Origin: Muribaculum intestinale
Lineage (GTDB): Bacteria > Bacteroidota > Bacteroidia > Bacteroidales > Muribaculaceae
Direction: 5' to 3'
Length of the DNA stretch: 64,000 bases
NCBI RefSeq assembly: GCF_002201515.1
Contig: NZ_CP021421.1
Location: 1,178,001-1,242,000 of the forward strand
Shown: positions 50,658 through 59,936 of the stretch, one piece after another
How positions within the stretch are numbered: position 1 is the first letter of the stretch
Layout of the letters: the number at the start of each line of letters is the position of its first letter
The notes under the pieces: model-generated
The model's input: the letters and a program-made list of their open reading frames with translations, nothing else
What the model was told of the DNA's origin: nothing
Database searches by the model: none
Program-made: the position numbers and the translations under genes

Positions 50658-52166
50658 TCACACGCGAATCTCCACTACAAAGCGGGCACCGCGCTTATAG
50701 CTGCCGTCAAGGGTTATTGTACCGTTCATCTTGGCGAGTTTGAGCGAGCATATTGGCAATCCGAGCGCGTCGCCTTCTGTAAGGTCGCGTATTTCAGTGA
50801 ATGGTTTGAAAATACTTTCGGCGTTCTCCTCGGCAATTCCGGGCCCGCTGTCGGTGACTATAAACTGATAGAGCTTAGCACCGCGCTTTTTCATCTCCAG
50901 GGATATGCGTCCACCATCGGGGGTATATATGGCAGCATTTTGAAGCAGATGGGCAAGTACCTGACTCAACGGCTCCACTGCAAGAGCAACACTGACCTTC
51001 GGAGCGTCGACAGCAAGAGTAACACCCTCCTTTACCTTGCTCCGGATTCCATCCATTATATTCTGACAGAGAGCCTGAGTATTGCAGTCCTCTACATCAT
51101 ATGCACGGTCGAGAGTATTCTCCAGCTCGGACAGTTCGCTGATATCATCCAGAAAGGCATTAATCGCGACTACCGGTTTCTGCGATTGGTCGAGGAGACC
51201 TATCGTAGGGCGCAGTTGCGCGGAGATATTGGCGATAAACTCATTTTTCAGACGGTTGTGTTCATTGGCAATCTCTATCGTGTGTTTCTGCCGGCGCGTA
51301 AGCATTATATACCGCATCAGCACAATACCTCCAAGTACGAGAACACCGGCAAGAATTGCGGCAAGCACACACAGGCTTATGATTATGTATTGCTTGGCGC
51401 TGATTGTGCCATCCTTATCGTCTATTACAGCCAGACTGTCATCGTATTTTTTTTGCAGGGCCGCCAGTTCATCAGCTGCAACAAGCGTACGCACCGAGTC
51501 GTTCCATACCAGTAGCTTATCATAGACTCTGGATGCAAGGCGCGCATTGTTGCCCTTCACAGCCATATCTATCAGAGTGCGGTAGCAATCGCTCACACCA
51601 TCATAATCCTTTGCCGACTTATACTGCCCGATGAGGCGGTTGATTGCGGCGTCGCCCTGCTGTGGCATACCGAAAGTATAGTAATATATCGCCTGGGCAT
51701 AAAGTGCATCGTTAGCTATCGAGTCGTTGCCGGAAGCCTTGACAAGCTGTTCAAGCCCGGACAGGAGTTCTTTGGAGCGGGCGGCATTCTTTAGTTTCAT
51801 ATACATCTGCAGGCGCTCGCGTCCGATAGTATAGTGCAGTGCCGGCAACTGTTTTCCCGAAGCGATTTCCTCTTCCGATAAGGATGTCTCCACTTTGCGC
51901 AACAAATCGAACGCTTCCTTATAATAATTCTCACGATGATAAAGCGCACTGGCTTTTACTCCGCATTCCACGGCATCGGGCATATCCTTTTTAGCATAGA
52001 AAGAGTTATAGGCCTGCAGGAAATAATAACGGGCCTTTGTATACTCCTTATCTGCAAAAAAAGACTGGGCCTGCTTCTTATAATCCGCTCCTCGTGATTG
52101 CGCGACAGCAATATTTGACACTACCGACACGGCAGCGACGAGCAAGAATGTCAAAAGTCTGTTCAT
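50658..52166 (-). CDS. TPR-containing sensor-histidine-kinase homologue lacking the phosphoacceptor histidine
   Basis: The 502-residue protein has a signal peptide (1-22), TPR-like helices in the periplasm (about 25-215), a coiled stretch, one membrane segment (about 260-285), a DHp-like helix (about 300-345) and a HATPase domain (about 395-502). ATP-binding boxes look intact: N410 in HLLQNAAIYTPDGG, DSGPGI (439-444) and GDALGLPI (465-472). The H-box reads FIANISAQLRPT, with A316 where the histidine of the usual S-H-E-L-R-T-P should be. It probably cannot autophosphorylate in the normal way. No response regulator is adjacent. Confidence 0.85.
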   Translation of the reverse strand: MNRLLTFLLVAAVSVVSNIAVAQSRGADYKKQAQSFFADKEYTKARYYFLQAYNSFYAKKDMPDAVECGVKASALYHRENYYKEAFDLLRKVETSLSEEEIASGKQLPALHYTIGRERLQMYMKLKNAARSKELLSGLEQLVKASGNDSIANDALYAQAIYYYTFGMPQQGDAAINRLIGQYKSAKDYDGVSDCYRTLIDMAVKGNNARLASRVYDKLLVWNDSVRTLVAADELAALQKKYDDSLAVIDDKDGTISAKQYIIISLCVLAAILAGVLVLGGIVLMRYIMLTRRQKHTIEIANEHNRLKNEFIANISAQLRPTIGLLDQSQKPVVAINAFLDDISELSELENTLDRAYDVEDCNTQALCQNIMDGIRSKVKEGVTLAVDAPKVSVALAVEPLSQVLAHLLQNAAIYTPDGGRISLEMKKRGAKLYQFIVTDSGPGIAEENAESIFKPFTEIRDLTEGDALGLPICSLKLAKMNGTITLDGSYKRGARFVVEIRV

Positions 52167-52595
52167 AACAAGTAACTAAGTATATAACGCACTGATTTAT
52201 ATTTTAATATCACACCGAAACAAGCGTTGTTACGGATGCCCCGCCCCAGGTATGGGATAATACGCCTGTAGCGTTTCATATGCCGGGATATTCCTTCTGT
52301 GTCAGTAATAATCATGGCCGGAATTCATTATGGTATAAATCGAAGGAAAAAAGACAACTTTCCAACGCTCTTTTTATTCACCAATTTCTCTGCAAGGTAG
52401 CAATATTTCAGAATCGCTACAAAAATATTAACAGCAATTAATATATAATAACACTTAGGGTCATCACGCCAATATACACCGAGCCGCACTGCCGGCGTCA
52501 CCTCCGACATTAATATGCCGTAGGCGGCGCCGCGACAATGCGGCTCTATGCTGATGATGAAGTCAAATCGACTTCATAACCCATGAGGCTATGTA
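52167..52595. other. intergenic region with a large potential stem between ilvC and the kinase homologue
   Basis: This 429-bp stretch holds no credible gene. GAGCCGCA (52481-52488) pairs with TGCGGCTC (52539-52546) around a GC-rich interior. ATGAAGTC (52557-52564) pairs with GACTTCAT (52570-52577), 19 bp beyond the ilvC stop, and could be its terminator although no T-run follows. A minus-strand TATTTTTG (52420-52427) is a weak promoter-like box. Confidence 0.4.
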
Positions 52596-53639
52596 TCAGT
52601 CATTTTCCGGACGCAGACGGCGCACGGTCACAGCTGTCTGCCACATCTCCGACTCGCGGAGTGCCTTCAGTTCGGCCTCAAGTTTTACGCGATAGTCGGG
52701 CTTGGAGTTGGAGTCGATGGAAATCTGGGCTTCGTTGCCTGACTTCACACTGTCGTATAGCTTTTGCACAACAGGCTTGATGGCATCGTGGAACGGACCC
52801 ATCCAGTCGAGCGCGCCGCGCTGTGCGGTAGTGGAGCAATTGGCATACATCCAGTCCATGCCCTTTGCGGCAAACAGAGGCATTAGCGACTGGGTAAGCT
52901 CTTCCACAGTCTCGTTGAACGCCTCGGAGGGTGTGTGACCGTTTTCGCGGAGCACCTCATACTGGGCAAGGAGCAGCCCCTGGATAGCTCCCATGAGCGA
53001 GCCGCGTTCGCCGGTAAGGTCGGATGTAGCCTCACGCTGGAAAGTAGTCTCAAACAGATATCCGGATCCGATGCCGATGCCGAGGGCGATTGTGCGCTCC
53101 ATGGCGCGGCCTGTGGCATCCTGATAGATGGCATATGAAGAGTTGAGGCCGCGGCCTTCGAGGAACATGGTGCGGAGTGAAGTGCCGGAGCCTTTTGGAG
53201 CTACCATTATTACATCTATATCCTTGGGAGGCACAACTCCGGTACGGTCATTCCAGGTGATGGCGAATCCGTGGGAGAAGTACAGAGCCTTACCGGGGGT
53301 AAGGTACTGCTTGATGGTAGGCCATACCGACATCACAGCAGCATCGGAGAGGAGGCACATCACGATAGTGGCGCGTTCGGCGGCTTCCTCGATAGAGAAG
53401 AGAGTTTCGCCCGGTTTCCAGCCGTCGGCCACTGCCTTGTCGTAGGTCTTGCCCTGACGCTGGCCAACAATCACATTAAATCCGTTGTCGCGCAGGTTCA
53501 TGCTCTGGCCCGGGCCCTGCACGCCGTATCCGAGCACTGCGATAGTCTCGTCCTTAAGTATCTCACGAGCTTTTTCCAGAGGGAATTCCTCACGGATGAT
53601 GACGTTCTCTTCGACGCCTCCAAAATTCATTTTTGCCAT
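52596..53639 (-). CDS. ilvC: ketol-acid reductoisomerase
   Basis: The 347-residue class I enzyme catalyses the second step of valine and isoleucine synthesis (isomerisation and NADPH reduction). The Rossmann motif is GYGVQGPGQSMNLRDNGFNV (about 37-56). The knotted C-terminal domain has the Mg-binding TSDLTGERGSLMGA and the conserved glutamates of NETVEELTQSL. It is the last gene of the ilv operon, 61 bp after the thioesterase. Confidence 0.96.
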   Translation of the reverse strand: MAKMNFGGVEENVIIREEFPLEKAREILKDETIAVLGYGVQGPGQSMNLRDNGFNVIVGQRQGKTYDKAVADGWKPGETLFSIEEAAERATIVMCLLSDAAVMSVWPTIKQYLTPGKALYFSHGFAITWNDRTGVVPPKDIDVIMVAPKGSGTSLRTMFLEGRGLNSSYAIYQDATGRAMERTIALGIGIGSGYLFETTFQREATSDLTGERGSLMGAIQGLLLAQYEVLRENGHTPSEAFNETVEELTQSLMPLFAAKGMDWMYANCSTTAQRGALDWMGPFHDAIKPVVQKLYDSVKSGNEAQISIDSNSKPDYRVKLEAELKALRESEMWQTAVTVRRLRPEND

Positions 53640-53700
53640 AATAGTTATGTGGTTATTTTAAGTAATTATTCTAATATATCGATATTTGGGATGTATCAGT

Positions 53701-54489
53701 TCAGTCACATACAGGATGATATTCGTCGGGACGCCATGTGAAGGCGGCACGCATACACGGACCGTCGGGACCGGTAATCTGCTGTGTGAAGCGCATAGGA
53801 TTGTCGGCATCAGTGGCGGTAGTCACTGTGACCGACTGGGGATAGAGGGCTTCATGCAGAAATGCCATGTCGAGCCTCACAAGGCTGTGGGAATCGTACC
53901 ATGCCAGAGGCCACTGGTCAATAAGCAGTTCAAGATATCGCACGGTATTCACATGTCGGTTGAAGTCGAGGTCGGTGTAGCGGAATGTATAGGCCGTATC
54001 GTGCATGTCGTCGCCCTTTGGCTCCCGGAGTCTGGGTGTCGGCGCTATCGGACATGGACGGTCCTCGACCACCACTTGCGCCAGAGTGTCAAGCGAGGGT
54101 ATTTCTCCGGCCACACGACGCTTTATGTCGATAGCCATCCATATCGTACGCGCGTATCCGAGCACCTCGCCCGACTCTACAGATGTAATCTCCATGTTGC
54201 GCTGGGAAAATAGCCGGTTGCACCCTTCGACCCATGTGCGCAGAGCATACTCCTCCCCTACTGATGGCCAACGCTTCATCTCAAGCGACACACGCGAGAG
54301 CACCCATGCCAGTCCGTCGGCCTGAAGCCGGGCATACCCGATACCGAGATAATTGGCATGCAGGGTGGCTACGTCTATAAGTCGGTTGACCATCAGAGAC
54401 GGTGTCATCCTCTGTTCAGGACCACACTCAGCCGCGGTAAGCAGATAGCTCACCGCATATTCCTTTATAGTCTGCTCTTCGATGCTCAT
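53701..54489 (-). CDS. acyl-ACP thioesterase (FatA/FatB-like)
   Basis: This 262-residue double-hotdog thioesterase would release fatty acids from acyl carrier protein. The first hotdog contains AECGPEQRMTPSLMVNRLID. The second carries the conserved DLDFNRHVNTVRYLEL (near 175-190), with the Asn and His of the D/N-x-N-x-H-V-N motif. Within the ilv operon, between ilvN and ilvC, it may link branched-chain precursors to branched fatty acid pools; that link is inferred. Confidence 0.88.
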   Translation of the reverse strand: MSIEEQTIKEYAVSYLLTAAECGPEQRMTPSLMVNRLIDVATLHANYLGIGYARLQADGLAWVLSRVSLEMKRWPSVGEEYALRTWVEGCNRLFSQRNMEITSVESGEVLGYARTIWMAIDIKRRVAGEIPSLDTLAQVVVEDRPCPIAPTPRLREPKGDDMHDTAYTFRYTDLDFNRHVNTVRYLELLIDQWPLAWYDSHSLVRLDMAFLHEALYPQSVTVTTATDADNPMRFTQQITGPDGPCMRAAFTWRPDEYHPVCD

Positions 54490-54500
54490 GATATAGAAGT

Positions 54501-55052
54501 CTACAGTGTCTCCGTATGCGATTTGCGTATCTCCTGTTCCTGGAGAAACATAGAGAAATACTCCCGGGCCGACTTGGTGACGGCAACGCGTCCGGAGCGC
54601 ACAAACTGACGTATGTCATATTTCTGAAGCTCTCGGAACAGAGCCTCGGTCTCTTCAGAATGACCGGTCTTCTCGATTATCACATACTCACGCGTAATCT
54701 CGAGAATGCGTGCGCTGTGACGGCGGATCACATCCTCTACGCTTGTGTCATCGAGAAGCTGGAGCGTAGGCACCTTGTAGAGCGCCACTTCCTGGTAAAC
54801 AATCTCGTCGTCGGTATATAGGAAGGCACGGAGTACATCGATGCGCTTTTCAATCTGCTTTACCACACGCTCCATCATGGCGCGGTTGCTCAGGCAGGTA
54901 ATTGTAAATTTATGTATCCCTTCGATTGACGATGGGCTAACCGACAGGCTCTCTATGTTGAGCCCGCGACGATAGAAGATCACAGAGATCTGGTTGAGCA
55001 GTCCGGCCTGATTCTCGGTAAAGACTGTAACGGTAAATAGCTGCTGTTCCAT
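54501..55052 (-). CDS. ilvN: acetolactate synthase small (regulatory) subunit
   Basis: The 183-residue protein has an N-terminal ACT domain (FTVTVFTENQAGLLNQISVI, about 5-24) and a C-terminal ALS_ss domain (about 95-165). The ACT domain normally binds valine for feedback inhibition. Its start overlaps the ilvB stop by one base, consistent with stoichiometric production of the two subunits. Confidence 0.95.
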   Translation of the reverse strand: MEQQLFTVTVFTENQAGLLNQISVIFYRRGLNIESLSVSPSSIEGIHKFTITCLSNRAMMERVVKQIEKRIDVLRAFLYTDDEIVYQEVALYKVPTLQLLDDTSVEDVIRRHSARILEITREYVIIEKTGHSEETEALFRELQKYDIRQFVRSGRVAVTKSAREYFSMFLQEQEIRKSHTETL

Positions 55053-56767
55053 TATTTGTCGGTAGGATATGTTTCGGTGGCGTTAATCATCACGTGGTCG
55101 ACGTGTGCGCCGGCCGGAGTCATGGGGAAAATCATGTCGGTCTCGTCGATATTCACATCAAGCAGATATGCTCCGTCATGGGCAAGCATACGCTCAATGG
55201 CTCCCGGAAGCTCTTCGCGTGTAGCCACACTCTCGGCCGCTATACCGTAGGCTTTGGCAATCATCACGAAGTCGGGATTGAGCAGAGGTGTCTGCGAGAA
55301 GCGATCGTTGAAAAACAACGACTGCCACTGGCGCACATTGCCGAGGAAGTTGTTGTTGAGAAGCACAATCTTCACATCGGTGCCATACTCCATTATCGTG
55401 CCCAGTTCCTGTATAGTCATCTGCAGACCGCCGTCGCCGGTATAGAACACGACAGTGCGCTCAGGCGCTCCCATCTTGGCTCCGATGGCTGCCGGGAGTC
55501 CGAATCCCATAGTGCCCAGACCTCCGGATGTGACAATCGAACGGGGCTCGGTGAAGCGCGAGTAACGTGCGGAGAACATCTGGTTCTGGCCCACATCGGT
55601 CACCACGATAGCCTTATGCCCTGTAGCCTTGCTTACATTGTTGACCACCTCGCCCATCGTCATACGCCCCTCTGCGGGGTGCACCTCGCGCATAACCACC
55701 TTCTCATACTCTACGCGGGCCGGCTCATCAAACTCGGCAAGCCACTGCCTGTGGGTATTCTCTTTCACCAACGGCAACAGAGCCTGCAGGGCAGCCTTGG
55801 CATCGCCGTGGATAGTGGCGTGGGTGGCTATGTTCTTGTCGAACTCGGATGCATCGATATCGATATGCACGATTCTGGCCTGTGGAGCATAGGCTTTTAC
55901 ATTGCCGGTGATGCGGTCGTCGAAACGCATGCCTATGGCGATTATCAGGTCGGCCCGGTTGGTGTTGATATTGGGTCCGATATTGCCGTGCATACCGAGC
56001 ATTCCCTTGTACAACGGATGTGCCGAAGGGATTGTAGATAGTCCCAGCAGAGTCGCGGCCACGGGTATCTCGGCCTTTTCGGCAAGAGCGGCAAGCTCGG
56101 CCTCTGCTCCGGATATCATCACGCCATGCCCTGAAAGTATCATCGGACGTTGGGCAGAATTAATCATCTCTGCCACCTGCTCAACATCGTCCATGTCAAT
56201 TGCCGGATATGGCGTATATGAACGTATGTAGTCGCATTTTTTGAACTGAAAATCGGTAAGCCCTACCTGCGCGTCCTTAGTGATGTCGAGCACTACCGGC
56301 CCCGGGCGCCCGGTAGAGGCGATATAGAATGCGCGAGCCACAGCCCATGCCACATCTTCGGCACGCCGTATCTGGTAGCTCCATTTTGTAATCGGCTGTG
56401 TGATGCCTACTACATCGGTCTCCTGAAATGCGTCAAATCCGAGGAAAGGGGTAGCCACCTGTCCGGTTATCACAACCATAGGAGTGCTGTCCATAAGCGC
56501 GTCGCTGAGTCCGGTGACGACGTTGGTGGCCGCCGGGCCGGAAGTGACGATAACCACACCTGTACGTCCGCTCACGCGGGCATATCCCTGTGCGGCGTGT
56601 GTGGCCCCCTGCTCGTGGCGCACAAGTATGTGTCTGAGCTTGTCCTGGTAGTCGTAGAGACGGTCGTAGACCGGCATAATCGAACCACCCGGATAACCGA
56701 ACACAATATCTACCCCCTCGCAGATAAGAGAGCGAATCAGCGCATCGCCGCCTGATATCTTTTCCAT
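55052..56767 (-). CDS. ilvB: acetolactate synthase large subunit
   Basis: The 571-residue TPP-dependent enzyme starts at ATG 56767; the preceding in-frame TTG is less likely. The catalytic Glu is in VRHEQGATHAAQGYARVSG. The TPP/Mg motif GDGGLQMTIQELGTIMEYG ends in LLNNNFLG. It condenses pyruvate with pyruvate or 2-oxobutyrate. It lies between ilvD and ilvN. Confidence 0.96.
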   Translation of the reverse strand: MEKISGGDALIRSLICEGVDIVFGYPGGSIMPVYDRLYDYQDKLRHILVRHEQGATHAAQGYARVSGRTGVVIVTSGPAATNVVTGLSDALMDSTPMVVITGQVATPFLGFDAFQETDVVGITQPITKWSYQIRRAEDVAWAVARAFYIASTGRPGPVVLDITKDAQVGLTDFQFKKCDYIRSYTPYPAIDMDDVEQVAEMINSAQRPMILSGHGVMISGAEAELAALAEKAEIPVAATLLGLSTIPSAHPLYKGMLGMHGNIGPNINTNRADLIIAIGMRFDDRITGNVKAYAPQARIVHIDIDASEFDKNIATHATIHGDAKAALQALLPLVKENTHRQWLAEFDEPARVEYEKVVMREVHPAEGRMTMGEVVNNVSKATGHKAIVVTDVGQNQMFSARYSRFTEPRSIVTSGGLGTMGFGLPAAIGAKMGAPERTVVFYTGDGGLQMTIQELGTIMEYGTDVKIVLLNNNFLGNVRQWQSLFFNDRFSQTPLLNPDFVMIAKAYGIAAESVATREELPGAIERMLAHDGAYLLDVNIDETDMIFPMTPAGAHVDHVMINATETYPTDK

Positions 56768-56821
56768 AATCAATATGTGTTATGTTTCCTTATTAATAAT
56801 ATGTAGATGGCCTGCAGGGGG

Positions 56822-58651
56822 TCATATGTCGCCCCGCACACCACCCTTGTCGGCCGAAGTGACCATCGCCGCGTAGGCTCTTAGGGCCTTGCTGACATAG
56901 CGGTCGCGTCCGGCGGGGGTGAACGCCTCTTTGCCGCGCGCCTCCTCGGCAGCACGTCGGGAGGCAAGCTCCTCATCCGACAGCCGCACCGAGATGGTAC
57001 GTGCAGGAATGTCAATGTCGATTATATCGCCATCGCGCACAAGGCCGATGTTGCCGCCTGCAGCAGCCTCGGGAGAGATATGTCCGATTGACAGTCCGGA
57101 TGTACCGCCTGAGAAGCGCCCGTCGGTAATCAGTGCGCATTCCTTGCCGAGGTGCTTCGACTTGATATAGCTTGTAGGATAGAGCATCTCCTGCATGCCG
57201 GGGCCTCCTTTAGGGCCCTCATAGGTGATGACAACGACATCACCGCTCACCACCTTGTCGCGAAGGATGCCGTCGACAGCCTCTTCCTGTGAACGGAACA
57301 CCTTGGCCGGACCGCTGAAGCGGAAGATGCTCTCGTCGACACCGGCTGTTTTAACAACACATCCGTCAATGGCAATGTTTCCGTGGAGCACAGCCAGGCC
57401 GCCATCTTTTACATATGCATGGTCGAAATCGCGTATGCATCCCGCTGCGCGATCGGTGTCGAGCGACGGATATACAGCGTTCTGCGAGCCCATCAAAAGA
57501 TTGCGTCCTCCGCCCGGAGCGCTGTGCCACAGGCCATCGGCTTCGGGAGTATATGCCGTACCTTCCGGCGAATAGCGCTCGATAGCCTCTTCGAGAGTAA
57601 GACCGTCGACACGCTTCACGCCGGTATGCAGCAGCCCATTGAGAGCAAGCTGCTTCATTATCGACAGGATTCCTCCGGCACGGTTTACATCCTGGATATG
57701 GTAATGCGAATTCGGGGCCACCTTGCAGAGCACAGGGGTGACACGCGACAAGCGGTCGATATCGTCGATAGTGAAGTCGGCTCCAGCCTCGTTGGCAATG
57801 GCCAGCAGATGGAGCACAGTGTTGGTAGAGCCGCCCATGGCGATATCAAGCGACATGGCGTTGAGCATCGCCTCGCGTGTGGCGATGTTGCGCGGGAGTA
57901 CCGAGTCATCGCCATGGCAATAGTAGGCTTCGGCATTCTTCACAATCTGACGGGCAGCACGCCTGAAGAGCTCGCGGCGGTTGGCATGTGTGGCGAGAAC
58001 TGTGCCGTTGCCGGGAAGAGCAAGGCCGATGGCTTCGTTGAGTGAATTCATCGAATTGGCTGTAAACATGCCGGAGCATGAGCCGCAGGTAGGACAACCT
58101 TTCTGCTCAAGCAGACGCACCGTATCATCGCTTACCGATGAATCGGCCGAGTCAATCATTATGTCGATAAGGTCAAGCGGGCGGCCGTCAAGATTGCCGG
58201 CCTCCATCGGGCCTCCGCTGACAAATATCGCCGGGATATTCAGACGCATTGCCGCCATAAGCATACCCGGTGTCACCTTGTCGCAGTTGGATATGCATAC
58301 CATGGCGTCGGCCTTGTGGGCATTGACCATATACTCCACAGAGTCGGCGATAAGGTCGCGCGACGGGAGCGAATACAGCATGCCGTCGTGGCCCATAGCT
58401 ATTCCGTCGTCGATGGCTATGGTATTGAATTCGGCGGCAAAGCAGCCGAGGCGTTCTATCTCTTCCTTTACAATCTGTCCGGCATCATGCAGGTGGGTAT
58501 GACCCGGAACAAACTGGGTAAACGAGTTTACAACGGCTATCACCGGACGGCCCATCTGTTCCTCCGTCATGCCGTTCGCTCTCCAGAGAGCCCGGGCACC
58601 GGCCATTCTTCGGCCTTTTGTCGTGGCGTCGCTGCGAAGTGGATGTGTCAT
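56822..58651 (-). CDS. ilvD: dihydroxy-acid dehydratase
   Basis: The 609-residue Fe-S enzyme makes the 2-oxo acid precursors of valine and isoleucine. Cluster and active-site motifs are present: [13 protein letters not shown] (near 122-134) and [20 protein letters not shown] (near 192-211), with [20 protein letters not shown] late in the sequence. It is the first structural gene of the operon, 37 bp after the attenuator-like hairpin. Confidence 0.97.
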   Translation of the reverse strand: MTHPLRSDATTKGRRMAGARALWRANGMTEEQMGRPVIAVVNSFTQFVPGHTHLHDAGQIVKEEIERLGCFAAEFNTIAIDDGIAMGHDGMLYSLPSRDLIADSVEYMVNAHKADAMVCISNCDKVTPGMLMAAMRLNIPAIFVSGGPMEAGNLDGRPLDLIDIMIDSADSSVSDDTVRLLEQKGCPTCGSCSGMFTANSMNSLNEAIGLALPGNGTVLATHANRRELFRRAARQIVKNAEAYYCHGDDSVLPRNIATREAMLNAMSLDIAMGGSTNTVLHLLAIANEAGADFTIDDIDRLSRVTPVLCKVAPNSHYHIQDVNRAGGILSIMKQLALNGLLHTGVKRVDGLTLEEAIERYSPEGTAYTPEADGLWHSAPGGGRNLLMGSQNAVYPSLDTDRAAGCIRDFDHAYVKDGGLAVLHGNIAIDGCVVKTAGVDESIFRFSGPAKVFRSQEEAVDGILRDKVVSGDVVVITYEGPKGGPGMQEMLYPTSYIKSKHLGKECALITDGRFSGGTSGLSIGHISPEAAAGGNIGLVRDGDIIDIDIPARTISVRLSDEELASRRAAEEARGKEAFTPAGRDRYVSKALRAYAAMVTSADKGGVRGDI

Positions 58652-58688
58652 TATATTTTGTCTTTTATTATCTGCATGAATAAACCGA

Positions 58689-58718
58689 AAGCCCCTACCG
58701 CTTGATGTGGAGGGGCTT
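58689..58718 (-). terminator. attenuator-like hairpin upstream of ilvD
   Basis: An 8-bp stem, AAGCCCCT (58711-58718 on the minus strand) with AGGGGCTT (58689-58696), is extended by two inner pairs. The T-run after it is interrupted (TTTCGGTTTATT). It lies 33 nt after the leader stop codon and 37 bp before the ilvD ATG, the standard position for an attenuation terminator. Confidence 0.65.
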
Positions 58719-58751
58719 AGTGATTATGTACATTGTCGGACAACTGCACGC

Positions 58752-58841
58752 TCACTTTACCCCAACGCATATGCTAAGGACGGAAATCACAATGCTGACC
58801 ACGAGGCCGGCGCTACCGATAAGGATGAGTGGCAGTGTCAT
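58752..58841 (-). CDS. branched-chain-rich leader peptide, candidate ilv attenuation peptide
   Basis: This 29-codon ATG frame reads MTLPLILIGSAGLVVSIVIS and then VLSICVGVK. Sixteen of 29 residues are Leu (5), Ile (5) or Val (6). It starts about 22 nt after the predicted transcription start and is followed by a hairpin before ilvD. The Val-Gly-Val codons contain GGGG (58760-58763), which can pair with the CCCC of the terminator's 5' arm, a possible antiterminator. Composition, position and the hairpin support a control role. The alternative is a single-span membrane microprotein, which would have a similar composition. Confidence 0.6.
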   Translation of the reverse strand: MTLPLILIGSAGLVVSIVISVLSICVGVK

Positions 58842-58869
58842 AGGCTAATATATTTGCTATTACTTTGCG

Positions 58870-58901
58870 CAAATTTATAACATTATGCCATAAAAACCAA
58901 A
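58870..58901 (-). promoter_or_regulatory. ilv operon promoter
   Basis: On the minus strand TTTG (58898-58901), 20 nt and TAAATTTG (58870-58877) match the Bacteroidota consensus fully. The predicted transcript begins about 22 nt before the leader-peptide ATG. Confidence 0.8.
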
Positions 58902-58962
58902 TATTACACAGAAAATCGCAATCTGTGCAATGATTTCACACTAATTCCAACAACAGAGAAAA

Positions 58963-58992
58963 CCGGTTCGACAACGTATCATGTCGAACCGG
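58963..58992 (-). terminator. terminator of the nuclease/phosphatase-family gene cluster
   Basis: A perfect 11-bp stem, CCGGTTCGACA with TGTCGAACCGG, has an 8-nt loop and is followed on the minus strand by TTTTC. It lies 37 bp after the stop of the last gene and separates this cluster from the ilv promoter. Confidence 0.85.
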
Positions 58993-59029
58993 CTACACTA
59001 AACCGATGAAAATTTGGAGAGAGAAGAAC

Positions 59030-59935
59030 TCAATACGTAAGAGTGAGAGTTATCGGATAATGGTCGGAAATATACTTCACGCCATACTTTTCACTGCTCA
59101 CGACATTGAATTCCAATGGAGTCACATTGCGGTAAAATATATGGTCAAGATTCCATGAATCCTTTGGCACACCGCCGCCGAATCCGTTGAAACTGTAGGT
59201 GTCGGGGTTGAGATTGACCGGAGCCGACTCGCGCGCCCCGCTCATCCACTCAAAGTATGGAGCAAGCCCTTCGCGGCGTTTGTCGGAAGGGTGCCACGAG
59301 GTGTTCATATCGCCGGTGATGAATACCGCCGCACTGTCTCCGGCGTTCTCTTTCATCCGGGCCACATTGAGCCTGACACATTCCGTACGGGCTTCATTGT
59401 CGGCCCACTTATAGGGCAGATGCGTGTCGTAGAAATAAAGGTCCTTGCCGGCCACTTTATCATACAGATGCACCCATACGGTGACACGATACTGGCGGTC
59501 GGTGGCGTTCCATTCCGGTTGCGAAGGCACGTCGGGAGTAGGACTCAACCAGAAGTGCCCCTTGTCGAGCAGAGTGAAGCGGTCCTTCAGATACATAATA
59601 GCCACATGCCCGCACTGCTTGGGGTCGGCACCATTTTCAACGGCACTGAAGAAACCATAGGTATCGCCCAGGTCCTCTATAAGATCAGCACGCTGGTCGG
59701 CGCGTGGTTCCTGAAATCCGATTATATCGGGGCGCTCATCGCGAATCATGTCGATGCTGGGCTGCCTGCGGGCAGCCCATGCATTTTCAGCAGTATCGAT
59801 TTTATTGGTGTAGCGGAGATTGTATGACATTACTTTCATCGGCGTGCCATCGGTCTCCACGCTCTTAGCTATTGCCGGCATGGAACACAAAGCCATGCCG
59901 GCAATAGCACCGAAAAGAATATTGATTGTCTTCAT
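59030..59935 (-). CDS. exported endonuclease/exonuclease/phosphatase-family protein, copy 3
   Basis: The 301-residue protein has a type I signal peptide (MKTINILFGAIAGMALCSMP, cut near AIA) and one EEP domain. Catalytic motifs appear complete: MSYNLRYTN, IIGFQEPRADQ (metal-binding Glu), YDTHLPYK, FITGDMNTSWHP and ISDHYPITLTL. The family hydrolyses phosphodiesters of DNA, lipids or inositides, so the substrate is unknown. It is closely similar to copy 2 (stretch RRQPSIDMIRDE shared), indicating tandem duplication. Unlike copies 1 and 2 it has no lipobox and is probably periplasmic or released. Confidence 0.88.
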   Translation of the reverse strand: MKTINILFGAIAGMALCSMPAIAKSVETDGTPMKVMSYNLRYTNKIDTAENAWAARRQPSIDMIRDERPDIIGFQEPRADQRADLIEDLGDTYGFFSAVENGADPKQCGHVAIMYLKDRFTLLDKGHFWLSPTPDVPSQPEWNATDRQYRVTVWVHLYDKVAGKDLYFYDTHLPYKWADNEARTECVRLNVARMKENAGDSAAVFITGDMNTSWHPSDKRREGLAPYFEWMSGARESAPVNLNPDTYSFNGFGGGVPKDSWNLDHIFYRNVTPLEFNVVSSEKYGVKYISDHYPITLTLTY

Positions 59936-59936
59936 A

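Noticed and set aside
52328..52510. A 60-codon minus-strand frame upstream of ilvC's neighbour
   Set aside because: It crosses the predicted stem arm at 52481, has no promoter-start relation and has no recognisable family.
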